A DNA stretch of 64,000 bases, taken from assembly GCA_034620365.1 (NCBI GenBank), contig JAQGEQ010000071.1, positions 1,736,001 to 1,800,000 of the forward strand, read 5' to 3'. The notes under the pieces were generated by a model. It did no database searches. It was not told the DNA's origin and saw only the letters and a list, made by a program, of their open reading frames with translations. The position numbers and the translations under genes are program-made. The DNA is from Pegea sp. RAD2-039. Lineage: Eukaryota; Chordata; Thaliacea; Salpida; Salpidae. This document shows positions 52,696-64,000 of the stretch, piece by piece (positions within the stretch are counted from its first letter, which is position 1; each line of letters opens with the position of its first letter).

Positions 52696-54544
52696 GTAGC
52701 TGCCTTGTGAGAGGTTTATCATGCGGATGATCAAACAGTTTGCTTCTTTTTAATGAAAGCAAATAATACTTCATCTTCATGATGCTGCTGAGGTAACCCT
52801 TTCTTGTTGCTTCTGTGGTGGTTTCATTTTAATTAGAGATTTATCAGCTAATTGGTCAATATTCACTGCGGGTTCATCACGTGGTTCGTAAAACAAAAGA
52901 TAGTTGATCTAATGAAGCCTTCACAACCACTTTGACTGTTTCTAATTTGCTCAATTTCTTATTTACTCTGTACATTTGTATTAAAAATGGCAAACATTTT
53001 ATATGAATGGGAAATGCCAATTACCAAACTTTTCTATTTGGTATATATGACAAAATCTATCTAATTTGTTAATTTATTCTTTATTTATTCACATAAATTT
53101 TCAACGATTTTTTTGAAATATCATCTAAATGTAATGGTAGTCTTTCTACTCATCTGTTCATTTGGTAACCCGCAGTGCTAGATAGCCAACAATTCATTTG
53201 GTTTCTATCTCATCACCCGTTCCATAAAACCACTCCAACAAGCGCTGTGAACAAATTGAAAATTTGCTGATTAATTGTTGCTGTTATCATCTACCAACAG
53301 ACTCCAAACCCTTCTTCTTTATCTTCAGTATTAGTCGTGTATATTCATTTGTTTTTCTTTTATAATTAGTACTATAGGCTTGCTCCTCATCATTCAACTG
53401 ATTGATGTGGTTTCTACGATTATTGTTTATTTGAATATATTCAAGTCTGGTTCTCATTTGTGCTCGCTTGGTTTATCACTTATTCTATGAATCATTAACA
53501 GCAGAATGTTTGGCTCAGACTTTGGAGCAACAATTTGTTGAAATCACCAGTCACCACCATAGTGCAACATCACCACTTTTATAATAGCAATCTTTCTCGC
53601 TGCAACTTGTTGCGAAAGTTTTATGGTTTTCCGAATACCATCGAATAAATTAAGATATTCGATGACGACTGGCTTCTAGTTCGGCTCTAATAGCTTCAAA
53701 TATCTTCCAAATTTTACCAATCTAGTTTTTTGATTCCCTGAAATTTGTATCTTGTCACAAATATGGTGGTTTAAATGAAGTTTTATATTTAGCTGCATTC
53801 TTTCCGTGTAAATTTCATATTTTCATCCAGTTTAATCCTTAAATTTGGACGGCTTACTTAATAAAAAACCAAATTCTTATTGTTTGTTTGTCGAATATCT
53901 ATTTATGCAACTTTTATTCTTCAGCGTTTCATAACTTTTTTATCTAAATTTGTAATTTTAGGCTTTTTTAAGCCTTAGTTTTATAATATATAAAAAGTTT
54001 CCGAAATCATAACTTTCATTTTATAGAAATAATTCAGAATGATATCCTCAGTTGAATGGTTTTTTTGATGATTAAATAAAAATTAATTGTAAAGTTGTTA
54101 CAAATTGTCAGTTGATCTTAATATTGCATTAAACATACCTTTTTGGTCAAACTAATCAACTTTTTTATTTATTAACCATCAATAAACTATAAGTTTAGGA
54201 AAACATTTTTAAGCTGGTTTTTACATATCTATTTAATATAATTATTTGTTAATCCAAGACCAAGCTTTTTTAGTGAAGGTTGTATTTCAGTATGAGTTTT
54301 AGGATGTCAAATATGATTCCTGTAGTGTTTCCAAACAACTCTATCAGAATATTTAACAAAAACTCCAATAAGAATTTATTGTAAAATTATATGAAATCTC
54401 ATTGGTAAAAACATCTTGATAATCTTTTTGTTGCTCCAAACACAAAAAACATATTTTTGATTAGTGATAGGTCAATAGAAGTTATAAATATTTTAAAGTA
54501 TTAAACATACAATTTAATTCATTGCAAATAATGCTCTTCGTAAA
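52696..54544 (+). other. 3' UTR and downstream sequence of the PP6R gene
   Basis: The first kilobase after the stop is less AT-rich and resembles transcribed UTR. AATAAA hexamers at 53644-53649 and 54075-54080 are candidate polyadenylation signals; the composition returns to AT-rich after about 53.75 kb, favouring the first. No coding signal is seen. Confidence 0.45.
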
Positions 54545-54725
54545 ACTTTAATTTGTAGCGGTTTGAATCCCAGACATAGTACAGGGATCCAGCTAGGTCA
54601 GCTTAGCACCTTGATTTAAAAACTTTACGGGCAAAATAACTTATATTACGAACAAATGTTGAGCTTGGTATCGAAGGCTCTTAAGAGATACAATTGCTCC
54701 TCAAAAACAAAGTTTTTGTAAATCA
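54545..54725 (+). mobile_element. SINE-like repeat, copy 2
   Basis: A B-box-like GGTTTGAATCC (54560-54570) is followed 113 bases later by GAAGGCTCTTAAG and then by TTGCTCCTCAAAAACA (54694-54709), the same three blocks in the same order as at 2757-2928. The A-box region is not recognisable here, so the 5' end is diverged or truncated. It lies directly beside, and opposite in sense to, the LINE that follows. Confidence 0.45.
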
Positions 54726-54759
54726 TTGCTTAAGTAAAATCTATCTACTGTTATTTATT

Positions 54760-57060
54760 TACTTTTACTCATTTCAAAAAATGCGAAAGAGGCTGCCTGA
54801 AGAGAGTACCTCCCGCTAACACATATTCTCACAAATAACATCTATCAATTTAGAAAAATAGAGAGAAAAAGATGTAACACATGGCATTTTAGTAGTCCTC
54901 AAAGCATATAACAGTGAACAATTACATAGAATTATGATAATATTTAAAAAAAAGGGAAATTCAGAGTTCATAAATGGCAGTGTTGGCAATATTATAACGG
55001 TTCAACTTCTGCTTGAACAACGCGAATGATTCTGACATGACAATGTCTGATGGCAGCTGAATCCAAGTACTAATTGTGCGGTATGATAAAAAAATTGGTC
55101 TGGTTAAAGTACCCGGTGATATGGGCTCATTAAGATGTAATGTGTGTCGTCTGAGTTGATATAACTTGAGGGAAGGACTAATGGAAAATAAAGTATCGAA
55201 TTGAAGGTCAAATAAATTGCGGATGATTTCAAAAATAAGAATTAAGTCGTATTTAATCAGTCGAATTTCCAAAGTATCTAAATTGAAGAAGCTGAGACGA
55301 TGTTTATAACTATCGAATTTGGTATTAAATTTCCTGCATACCAATCTCGTAAATGTTGAATGAACAAATTCAATTTTTTTGATATCACTAACTTGATATC
55401 CATGAATTAGACGTACGTACAAACCAACAATTACCACTAACTTGGGTCGAAAAAGTAATCATCTGAGATAGATTTTTGGCATCGAGGAAGCTTACAAAGG
55501 CATGACTTAGAATGGCTAGATTAGTATTGTCGCTATCCAAGTTAAACGATTTTCCCATGAATGCTAAATTCGAGTTATTCCAATCAAGTTAAAAGAATGT
55601 AAAATCCCCGAAAATATATAACTTAAGACATACAACACTCTTCACAACCTTCAATAAGGCCTACAGATCATGGGTGCAGATCATGGGTGCAGGTGATGTT
55701 TTTTTTTAATTACGCAAACACCGCCGCCTTTATCATACAGTCTGATACAACGCAAAACACAACAAAGTTTACCGTCAACAAGAACAAAATCAGGATAAAA
55801 CGGTTTTTACCAAGTTTCAGTAATAAAAACAAATGTGAAATCTTGAGAATGCAAAAGAACTTTTAATTGGAAAATGTTGTTAATAACCGACTGTGCGTTG
55901 AAGAACATACCTAGTTTAATAGAAGAATTGTCTGTTTGACGCTCGTGAGATTTGATGATAGGCTTCTGTAAATTGATATCTTGGGTTGGAAGAATAGTAT
56001 TCACAATTGTGTCCGGAGAGAGTTTGAAAAAAGAAGATGTGGGTCTGATGGTTATTTGGCACTTCTACTTTTTTGAAAAAACCTTGACAATTCTCAAGGT
56101 CCATGGTGGACCTCGAACTTTGTATTTGAAATTAGTTGGTTGTTCCTTCTGATTTCGGTTATACACCTCTTTTAGAAGACGCTTATTTTCTGAGCAATCA
56201 CTTTGTACATATCATGTGCTACTCTAATGCGCTCGAATTTTCTGTCAAGCCTTAGCTTATACGGCTTGGCGAGAAACTTGCGTTTGCCCCAACTTTCCTG
56301 AAACAACACTCTCAACGGTCTCATATGATCTAAGCTGTTTGCTCCAAGTCTGGTCATTGATATCTTTGGAATGTCCACAAAACCAAGGCCTTGAGAGTAC
56401 ATTTGATTAAAAAACTTACTGTCATCATTTTTATCAGTCTCAGAGACATTAAAGATGATAACATCGTTTTCTCTGTCTTCACGGTCCTAAATAAGTTTTT
56501 TGTGCGTGTCGGTGAGCTTTTTGGCAAGAAACTGCACCATGCTAGCATTTTTGTCGGAACCGGAATCACCGACCACCGAGACCCATGTGACAGGTTTCTT
56601 TGCTGAGGCATCCAGCTTTTCCATTGATTTAGACAAACTATAAATTTTTTTGTTGATCTTGGCAACATCGTTGCCAATTTTAGATTTAAATTTGGCTAAT
56701 TCAGCGGATATAGATTTGCTGATGTCAGACAACTGGTTTGAATTAGAATTAGAGGAGGTAGTTGTTATGTCCACAGTTCTACATTTAATGCAGAACCATT
56801 TAAATCCCATTTGCTTTATTTGGTTGTTTTCAAACATTTCATAAATTTCTTGCTCACATCACTACAGGTGAGATGAAACCAGGAGAGGCATTTAATGCAT
56901 TCTATTGCCGGATCTTCACCAAAGTAAATTTTATTGCAGGAATGGTAATTGCCACTGCAAGCTTAATTTGATGAAGTCGGTTTGTCTGAACTTTTCTATA
57001 CACTTGAACGTACTTTGAACGTCTTGCCACTTTTATTTGGATCCACCATAGATTTTACTT
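54760..57060 (-). mobile_element. Decayed, internally deleted LINE of CR1/L2-like type
   Basis: Reading 5' to 3' on the minus strand: ORF1 starts at about 57049 (MVDPNKSG). It has a PHD-type zinc finger (about 56970-56770: Cys/His pairs with WFHLTCS and WFCIKCR), a coiled-coil-like stretch, then an RRM-like part (VIIFNVSE, TRLGANS, RPLRVLFQESW). ORF2 begins near 56.0 kb with the endonuclease N-terminus (MFFNAQSV, FVFITETW). It continues through GGGVCVI to GDF and a DWNNSNL segment, and then jumps straight to the ORF2 C-terminus (RRHTLHLNEP, LSYRTISTWIQLPSD; 55437-54961). The whole reverse transcriptase core is missing: an intact ORF2 would need some 2 kb more. Several frame changes and stops show it is dead. 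The 3' UTR ends in a stem-loop (GCGGGAGG...CCTCTTTCGC, about 54780-54825) and a TAAA-type tail. Confidence 0.85.
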
Positions 57061-60000
57061 TTATATATCAAATTAGTACCGAAATGATTAGTTTTTGATT
57101 TATATTCAGTGGCTTTGTTAACAGAGGTACACACTTAAAAAATGATATTTTTGATATAAGAAAAAACAAATCTAACATTTTTCCAATCAGTTTAAAAAAA
57201 CGTTTGCACTTATTAATCAAAAGTCTTTAAAATTCCATGTTGCATACAATTAGCAGCGAAATGTTTAAATAGGTGTAGCAGATGCTCTTTGAACAGTATG
57301 ATGTTTATACAATATTTTCAGATAATAAAAAAATTATTTTCTAGAAGATACGAGATAGTAGAAGACGACTATGTGAACAAGTTTAGCATTTTAAGTGAAG
57401 TAATTTGAAATCGATTTACATGCTATATGATATTAATACTATTGTATACACATTAATTAAATGCCAAACTTTGTAAAATATGATATCATTAATTTATTGA
57501 GCTACCTTTTCCATCAACTTATTATTTTAGAATCAGTTATTTTTATTCAACTATCACTAAAAAAGCTTACTTATTACTTAAAGCTTACTTTATTGGCTAC
57601 CATGTGCTATTCAAAATGTTGAATACTTATAATATTTATACAAAGGCTTATTTGATAATTTTGATAAATTAGTTCATTTTTTACTTTTAAATACTTTTAG
57701 AGCATGAGTACCAATATTCAACATAATTGTTATCAACGTTATGAGACTCCATAACAAAATAATAAACCGTTGTAAACTATAATAGTTTTTTTCTTAAGTC
57801 ATTTGCTCACTCTGAAATTAAACATTTTAACATTAAAGTATGGTCACAGATACCAGTACTTAAAATAAATCTCATATATTGCTTGATATGTGCAATAATT
57901 TTTGAAATAAGTAAAAATATCAATAGAGCTTGAATCCTAAAACCTTCAATTCTGTATTGCGGTTGCATTTTATATACAAAATCAGCGTTGTATGGCTCAT
58001 TCAGTTTGCTTAAATAAGCGTTTAAAGTCACAATTCAAAGCACAATTTAATAAAATTTTGAAATAATTTTAATCTATTTAATGATCAGCTGTTATATAGT
58101 TTTTGAAATGATTGCTTAATTATTCTTTTACTATGGGCCACTTAAAGCTACAGCCATTTATTACTTTATTTGCGATACTAAAATCCTTTGATCCTAGATA
58201 TTCCTATCGCTAGCTAATCAAAAATGGTCTATTTTTGTGATTCTGCGTAGATTCAATAATTTTATTTTTTGCAGATTAGCAATCACGCTTTTTTTTCTAG
58301 AATGTGCCCGAGGTTTTATTTGTAATTTGTCGTGCCCTTGGTAAAAAATGTTTCGTATTAATTTTTCACAGCTAGGTTCTATTTGTTTTCACATAAGTTT
58401 ATTTTTTATAGATAAAATATCAGTGGAAAAATTATTGTTACCTAAAATATAAATTTTTTTGTGAAAAGTAGTTGAAATATTATGGTTTAGTTTGTTATAA
58501 ATATACCAGTTTTTGTATTGTTTCATCTTTTATTTATCTTTCTACTTTCTAATTTACTATAATTGATATAGTAGAGTTGAGTTTGAAGACTTACAGATTT
58601 TTTTAGTTTTTGTTTTATTTTTCAAATTTTTGCAAAGCTAGATCTTGTTTACTTTTTCAGCTATCTGTAATATTTATTTCTATTTTTGTCTGAAATTAAT
58701 TGAGGTTACTTTGTACTATTTTTATTCTTGAACTCATTCTTCTTTAAAGTGTTAAGTTTAATTTATTTGAAATATTCTTTGTTGTATATGTTTTAATTAG
58801 ATAGCAGAAATGAAGTAGCAAATTATAATGTTAGTTACTTGTATAATTATTGTATATTGTATCTAAGAATATATAAAATATATAAGATTTATTATTTTAG
58901 TGAGATTTTTTGCTATGTCATACTATTATTTTAGAAGCTAACTAATTCAGTATAATCAATAATATTAGTAGCACAATGATTTATTTCAATTAAATTAATA
59001 AATTTTTGGAATTTTTATAACTATTTGTAAAAACAATTTAAAAAAGTATTCACCTCTGTTTTAATTTAAATATTTTTATTTGAAAGTATTTATTTTTAGT
59101 TATTTTTTATATTTTTTCTTAACTTTATCATTTCATACTTTAAAGTGAACCATTTTCTAAGTATATAGTTTTATAATTTATATATAAATTTTAATATGAT
59201 GAAAATATCATTTTTCATATTGATAATAAGTTATACTTATGTTTTATAAAATTAGTTATTATTGTTAAAGTTTTTTAGATAGATAAAGGTATATATAAAT
59301 TTTTAACAAAAATACAAGGTAAAATTTAAAAGCCTTAAAAAGAAATTAAGACTATTTTGTTGTTTATTTTCCTAATCACTTTTTATTTGCCTATTAAAGT
59401 ATATTTCACAATAAATATGATTAAATTTATATTATTTTTTTAAATATTTTTATAGTTTTATGCTTTACTATTATTGATTAGAAATATCTCTAAAATTGTA
59501 GTTTTGTTTAATTTTAAGTTTTTTCTTTGAAAGATATTGCATAAAGTATTAAGACATGCAACTTAATAAGTATGCTTCACTTACAAAATCTGTTTTTAAA
59601 AAGTGGCTTAAATTCATTTATTTTCTGATTGTCTGAAAACTAAAATATAAAAAAGCTATAAGAAATTTAAATCCTTTTCATAATGGCTTATGAATCTTAA
59701 TAAGTAAATTAATAAAATGATTATTGTAATTTTTTTATGAATTATGATAATTTAAAGATAATTTATCATCATAAATAGTATATAAAAAAGATTAAAGTAT
59801 AAATAAAATAAATACTTTTTAAAGTTTTTATATTTTATGAATAAACATAATAAGTAGATATTTTACTTGATTTTTATGCAGAAAATATAATTTAGTTTTT
59901 AACATACTTTTAAAATATCAATTTAAATATCCTTTAATTTGAATTTAAAATTTTTATGTATATATTGTTTACTTTAGTTTTTATCAGTTATAGTTTAATC

Positions 60001-60716
60001 ATAATTTTACTGAAACTTTTATGATTTAATTTTTCACTAAATCTAAAACCATATTTATGAATATGCTATAAATATATCATGAGCATTTTTTAAATTGCTA
60101 TGAATGATTTTCCTCTTTTGGTCATCTTTTACATTATTTGATAAGGAATTTTTATATAAAAGCTAGTTGGGTTGGTTATAATGTATAAGCAATTTTTAAA
60201 GTGTAGACATAGTGTAACTAGTTATACATTTTAAGGTTTAATGATTTTAGCGAAATGATTGTTCTTTTACTTTATTGTTCAATTTGTTTTTATTGTCTTT
60301 TCTCTTCAAAAAATACATCAAAAATTTTGGAATTAACCTAAATGAAAAAATAAAATGTTTTTAAATAAATGTAAGAACATAAATAAAATTGTTGATAAAT
60401 TGATGAACTAACTTTTAGTTATTTATAATCAGCTCTTAATATTTCTACACTTTTATTTGTGCAACAATTACTAAAATTATAATTTAAAAGCTATAAAATT
60501 GATAAATATTCTAATTTAAGTTTAAAACAAATATTTATGTTTGTTTTTAACCATATAAACTTTAAAACATAGATGTCTAAATTGAGAGAAGCATAACAAA
60601 TAGTGATATTTTAAAGAATGTTTTAAAATATTATTTATCTCAGTATGTTACATCAGTTGTTTACGTTATGTTTCTTTTCTAGTAGTAAAATAGTAGTCTA
60701 ACTTGTTACTGTTGTA
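57061..60716. other. AT-rich intergenic sequence upstream of the CDC50 gene
   Basis: No exon-like sequence on either strand. The stretch 58.5-60.7 kb is extremely T- and A-rich. A splice acceptor (TTTCTTTTCTAG, ending 60682) sits 34 bases before the CDC50 start codon, so an unidentified 5' UTR exon should lie somewhere in here. Confidence 0.5.
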
Positions 60717-61745
60717 ATGGCTCGTGACCAATTTACGGTTAATGAAAATGCTGGCGATGATGATGATCCTTTGACCAGCAAAAGACCAGATAACACTGCA
60801 TTCAAGCAGCAGCGATTACCAGCCTGGCAACCAATCTTATCACCTAAAACTGTGGTTCCTCTGTTTATGGTGGTTGCTATCATATTTATACCTTTAGGAG
60901 CTGTTTGTTTTGTTGCATCTCAAAGTATAAAAGAAATTCAATTGGAGTACACAAATTGTGTGAGTGTTAGTGATGCCACAGTAGATTGTAGTTCTTATAA
61001 TTCTTCTACTAGCTGTAATTGTAAACTAGAATTTACACTTGATGAGAACATGGTTGGACCAGTCTTTGTTTACTATGGCTTGAGTAATTTCTATCAAAAC
61101 CATCGTCGTTATGTGAAATCACGTGATGATAGTCAATTAAATGGCAAAACTGTTGATAAAGATTCGATCTCTGAAAATTGTGCACCTTATAAACTGAATG
61201 GTGGTCTACCAATTGCTCCATGTGGTGCGATTGCAAACAGTATGTTCAATGATAGTTTCAGCATCAAGTTTAGTAACTCAACTGAGCTGTCACTTCTCAA
61301 AACAGGAATAGCTTGGAAGACTGACCATGATACAAAGTTCAATAATCCTGGAAGCCCAAGTGATGATTTGTCTGTTATATTTGCAAATTATAGTAAACCT
61401 TTTGATTGGAGTAAGAGAGTTGAAGATTTAGACCCTACTAATCGTGATAATAATGGGTATAAAAATGAAGCTTTAGAAGTTTGGATGAGGACCGCAGCTT
61501 TCCCAACATTTCGAAAACTTTATGCTCGTGTTCCTCAAGGGATTGAAAAGGGGTCTTACACTATAGATGTTGAATACAACTTCCCAGTTGTAGCTTTTGA
61601 TGGTGAAAAAAGAATCATAATCTCAACCATAAGCTGGTTAGGAGGCAAAAACAATTTTATTGGAATTGCATTTCTTGTAGTTGGATGTTGTTGCTTCTTA
61701 GCTGCAGTTGTTTTGGCAACAATTAATGTGATGAGCAAAAAATAA
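60717..61745 (+). CDS. TMEM30A: CDC50/TMEM30 family P4-ATPase beta subunit
   Basis: The protein has 342 residues in one uninterrupted coding exon, the usual family length. CDC50 proteins pair with P4-ATPase lipid flippases, letting them leave the ER and move phosphatidylserine and related lipids to the cytosolic leaflet. There are two membrane segments (about 45-67 and 313-336) with a large luminal/extracellular domain between. The family marks are plain: YYGLSNFYQNHRRY (119-132), NCAPY plus IAPCGAIANSMFND (154-179) and WMRTAAFPTFRKLYA (256-270). Paired cysteines C81/C91/C100/C102 and C155/C169 can form the known disulfides. N-glycosylation sequons lie at N95, N178, N187 and N224. The start is the first ATG, with a dibasic N-terminal cytosolic tail. 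A likely 5' UTR acceptor ends at 60682, so the gene is probably expressed rather than a bare retrocopy. AATAAA at 62074-62079 is a good 3' end candidate. Confidence 0.96.
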   Translation: MARDQFTVNENAGDDDDPLTSKRPDNTAFKQQRLPAWQPILSPKTVVPLFMVVAIIFIPLGAVCFVASQSIKEIQLEYTNCVSVSDATVDCSSYNSSTSCNCKLEFTLDENMVGPVFVYYGLSNFYQNHRRYVKSRDDSQLNGKTVDKDSISENCAPYKLNGGLPIAPCGAIANSMFNDSFSIKFSNSTELSLLKTGIAWKTDHDTKFNNPGSPSDDLSVIFANYSKPFDWSKRVEDLDPTNRDNNGYKNEALEVWMRTAAFPTFRKLYARVPQGIEKGSYTIDVEYNFPVVAFDGEKRIIISTISWLGGKNNFIGIAFLVVGCCCFLAAVVLATINVMSKK

Positions 61746-62490
61746 GTATTTAAAGACTATTATGTTTAAATATATTTTCCTTTTTTCTTTATCTTTTTTA
61801 TGATTTTTTCAAGAGCTTTTTTTGTAGAAAACTTCTTTTTATTATTTCAAAAGAGAAGTTGAACCAACTACAAAGCATTTATGATTATCAATAGGTGGTT
61901 AATTAATTGCAGTTTTGTATAAGTGACAAACTTTTATTGTATAATAAGTATTTATTTTAATAACTTATTAGAAATGTTTAGGTTTTGATTGAAATGGAAA
62001 CTTTTTAATTAAACCACATGTTTCGTTTTATTATTATCATAGTTGCTATAAAATTTCATGAAAATCTAATGTGAATAAAGATAATATTGTGATAATTGAC
62101 TATTCATTTATTATGTTATCAATTATTGTTTTTATGTGTCTTATTCACCCGTATATATTCATTTATATTTAATTAAATTGAATGATACTTCATAATTCAT
62201 ATTTTTTAACATTATAACTTTTTGTCATTTGTATATGCAGCTACATAGAGATTTTCAGGAAAATATAGTTTAAGTGAATACTCTCTAAAAATAACTATCA
62301 ATAATTCTGCTGATAAACTTAATAAGATTCCATGACATAAAGAGCTTATAACCTTAATGTTTCATAATTTAGCAGTGATAATTTTGTTGTATAAAGCATT
62401 AATTTCATTCAATTTACTTTTTATAAATTCTAATTGACTTGTGTTAACAAACTTATTCTTCTTCTTTTGCATAAATCATTTTATAATTAG
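61746..62490 (+). other. 3' UTR of the CDC50 gene and short spacer
   Basis: AT-rich, with AATAAA at 62074-62079 about 330 bases past the stop codon, a plausible polyadenylation signal. About 400 bases then separate it from the next gene on the same strand; no promoter element is clear. Confidence 0.5.
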
Positions 62491-62510
62491 GCATTTGTCT
62501 GTGTTATCTC

Positions 62511-63717
62511 ATGGTACATGAAGTTATTAAAGATATAGAAAGTAACTTAAAAACTTCCTATATGATGTATACTGCTGCTTCCTTTGGTACTCCAACTAAG
62601 AAGAACAAGTTGGTAAGTTCAATTGTTATATTCAATTTCTACAAAATGATTAATTTTTAAATCTCTTTATAAAGTAGATTAACTCTTTAAAACTTATATT
62701 ATTGCTGAGATGCATCTTTTCTTTATATATATATTATAATATTTTTAACAGAATTATGGAGAAGATGATGCTTCAACTGCTTTTGACAGCCTTCAGGGGT
62801 TCAATAACGTTGAAGTAAGACCAAATCTCAAATTTGTTTGTTTAAATCAGTTTAAACATTCAAATTTCAATTGATAGGGCCAAAGAAGCAACAATACGAT
62901 GTATAATCAGATGAATTTAAGTAAGATTGGCATTTGTATTTCATAATATTTTTAAATAGCCGTTTGCGGCTGAAGTGGGTCAAAAAATATATTAAATTTT
63001 TATTAATTTTCTCTTTAAACTTTACTAAACTCTTCAATTTAAATGTCTAATATCAACTTCTGGGCCAACAAGACTGTATCTATTATAAATTTTATATCAT
63101 GTAATTTACTGTTCGACTTTTTCCAGCTTTATTTTGGGTTTTTGCTGAATTTTTTCTCCTATTTTAAAGAAAGTCTTTTTAGAAATTCAGATGATAGAAG
63201 AGCTCCTTAAACCCACTATTTAGGCTCATTTAAAATCTCACTTTTATAGAACTTATTTATCTTACGAGATAACATTTAGGATTTGTAAACACAAGACCCC
63301 TCCTGACTCATTTGAAAGAGTTTACAATTGTGATGTAAAAAGTTGTTCTTCCAAATTTCCCGAGACCTTTTGATTTACTTTTGTAAACATTAATAATTTA
63401 ACTGATTAAAAGGTACTTCATTTCCATGAATTTTCTACAAATTAATTGTTTAAATGAAGATTTCATTCGATTTTAAAACCTTATTAACTCTTTATGTAAT
63501 ATTCTTTAAAATATTATTCTACTACTCGTTTATCTTTAAACAAAATAGAATTTGCAGTTATAAAACACTAACAGTCAGCTTGTTTAGAAGCTTCTAGAGC
63601 ACCTGGTATTAGAAACTATGATAATATACCATCTCAAGCATTCCCTCGGACAGCAAATAACCTCCAAGCCGGAGCTTTAGCTTCCCAGGCTGATGGTTCT
63701 GTATTGCATAACGCAAG
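62511..63717 (+). CDS. 5' part of an unidentified gene, running off the window
   Basis: Four exons with consistent phase: 62511-62612, 62752-62814, 62878-62920, 63588-63717, giving about 112 residues before the last donor (GCAAG|GTAAGTG, phase 2). All splice sites are good and the peptide is hydrophilic and unlike chance AT-rich frames: MVHEVIKDIESNL, FGTPTKKNKL, YGEDDASTAFDSL, then IPSQAFPRTANNLQAGALAS. I do not recognise the family. The first exon might begin further left, at an acceptor-like AATTAG ending 62490, since the frame stays open there; then ATG 62511 would be internal or an alternative start. It shows no signal peptide, membrane segment or known domain so far. The remaining exons lie beyond 64000. 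Confidence 0.6.
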
Positions 63718-64000
63718 GTAAGTGTTTTAGATTCAAAGTTTTTAGTTCTGCTGAAAGTGGTTTAAGAGACCCAACATTTTTAAACAATTTTAGAAGGAAT
63801 TGTTTGTATTGTAGACTTTGATAAGTTTTCATAACAACATTTTGAAATGAAAATTCTGCTATAATTTACAAATATATTTTAGAAGATTTTCGAACTTTTG
63901 TATAATCGCAAGAATGAGTTTTTAAAATTTAAAAAGAAATTAAAAAATGAAGCATTTATTAGTGTGCCTAAAATACAAAAAGGAATAATTAGTAGTAATT
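63718..64000 (+). other. Intron of the unidentified gene, cut by the window end
   Basis: AT-rich sequence following a strong donor; no acceptor with a following open frame is seen before the window ends. Confidence 0.5.

Noticed and set aside
54961-55437. A host gene of 158 codons
   Set aside because: The peptide matches the C-terminal end of CR1/L2-type LINE ORF2 and is followed by the LINE 3' hairpin and tail.
1-64000. Retroviral, LTR-type or Polinton-type elements and CRISPR arrays
   Set aside because: No paired long terminal repeats, capsid, envelope or protease-like segments, and no regularly spaced repeat array other than the coding minisatellite.

Overview
The window looks like nuclear DNA of a small-genomed, very AT-rich invertebrate animal. 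The genes are split by GT-AG introns of about 50 bases to 4 kb, and AFF-family genes are known only from animals. There are no operons, ribosome sites, CRISPR arrays or rRNA. I cannot name the phylum: none of the genes is diagnostic, and the LINE belongs to a widely spread CR1/L2-like type.

Layout. (1) 0.6-8.3 kb, minus strand: a nine-exon gene for a 474-residue protein with two CAP (GAPR-1/GLIPR2-like) domains in tandem behind an N-terminal lipidation motif. Its introns carry a SINE-like repeat and a short LINE tail. (2) 8.3-20.5 kb: very AT-rich, no gene seen; it holds a second short LINE tail, a hairpin and CRE-like palindromes. (3) 20.5-20.7 kb: a small segment with good splice signals but no recognisable protein. 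(4) 21.25-40.4 kb, minus strand: a 23-exon AFF (AF4/FMR2, lilliputian) family gene, probably with a 3.5 kb 3' UTR. (5) 40.4-46.1 kb: AT-rich spacer between head-to-head genes. (6) 46.1-52.7 kb, plus strand: a 22-exon gene for the protein phosphatase 6 regulatory subunit (SAPS family), whose last exon contains a 20-unit, 24-bp coding minisatellite. (7) 54.5-57.1 kb: a SINE-like repeat followed by a decayed, internally deleted LINE on the minus strand. (8) 60.7-61.7 kb, plus strand: a CDC50/TMEM30 P4-ATPase subunit whose coding region is a single exon. (9) 62.5 kb to the window end, plus strand: the first four recognisable exons of a gene I do not know.

I built the three multi-exon models by hand from splice sites, reading phase and, for the AFF and PP6R genes and the CAP motifs, family similarity. 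In each, the phases agree at every junction and the total length is an exact multiple of three (1425, 3306 and 3453 bases including the stop), which is strong internal support. The genes do not form a pathway: they are a membrane-tethered CAP protein, a transcription-elongation scaffold, a phosphatase regulator and a lipid-flippase chaperone. The most unusual items are the double CAP architecture, the coding minisatellite in the PP6 regulator, and the LINE-tail and SINE-like repeat families visible within this one window.
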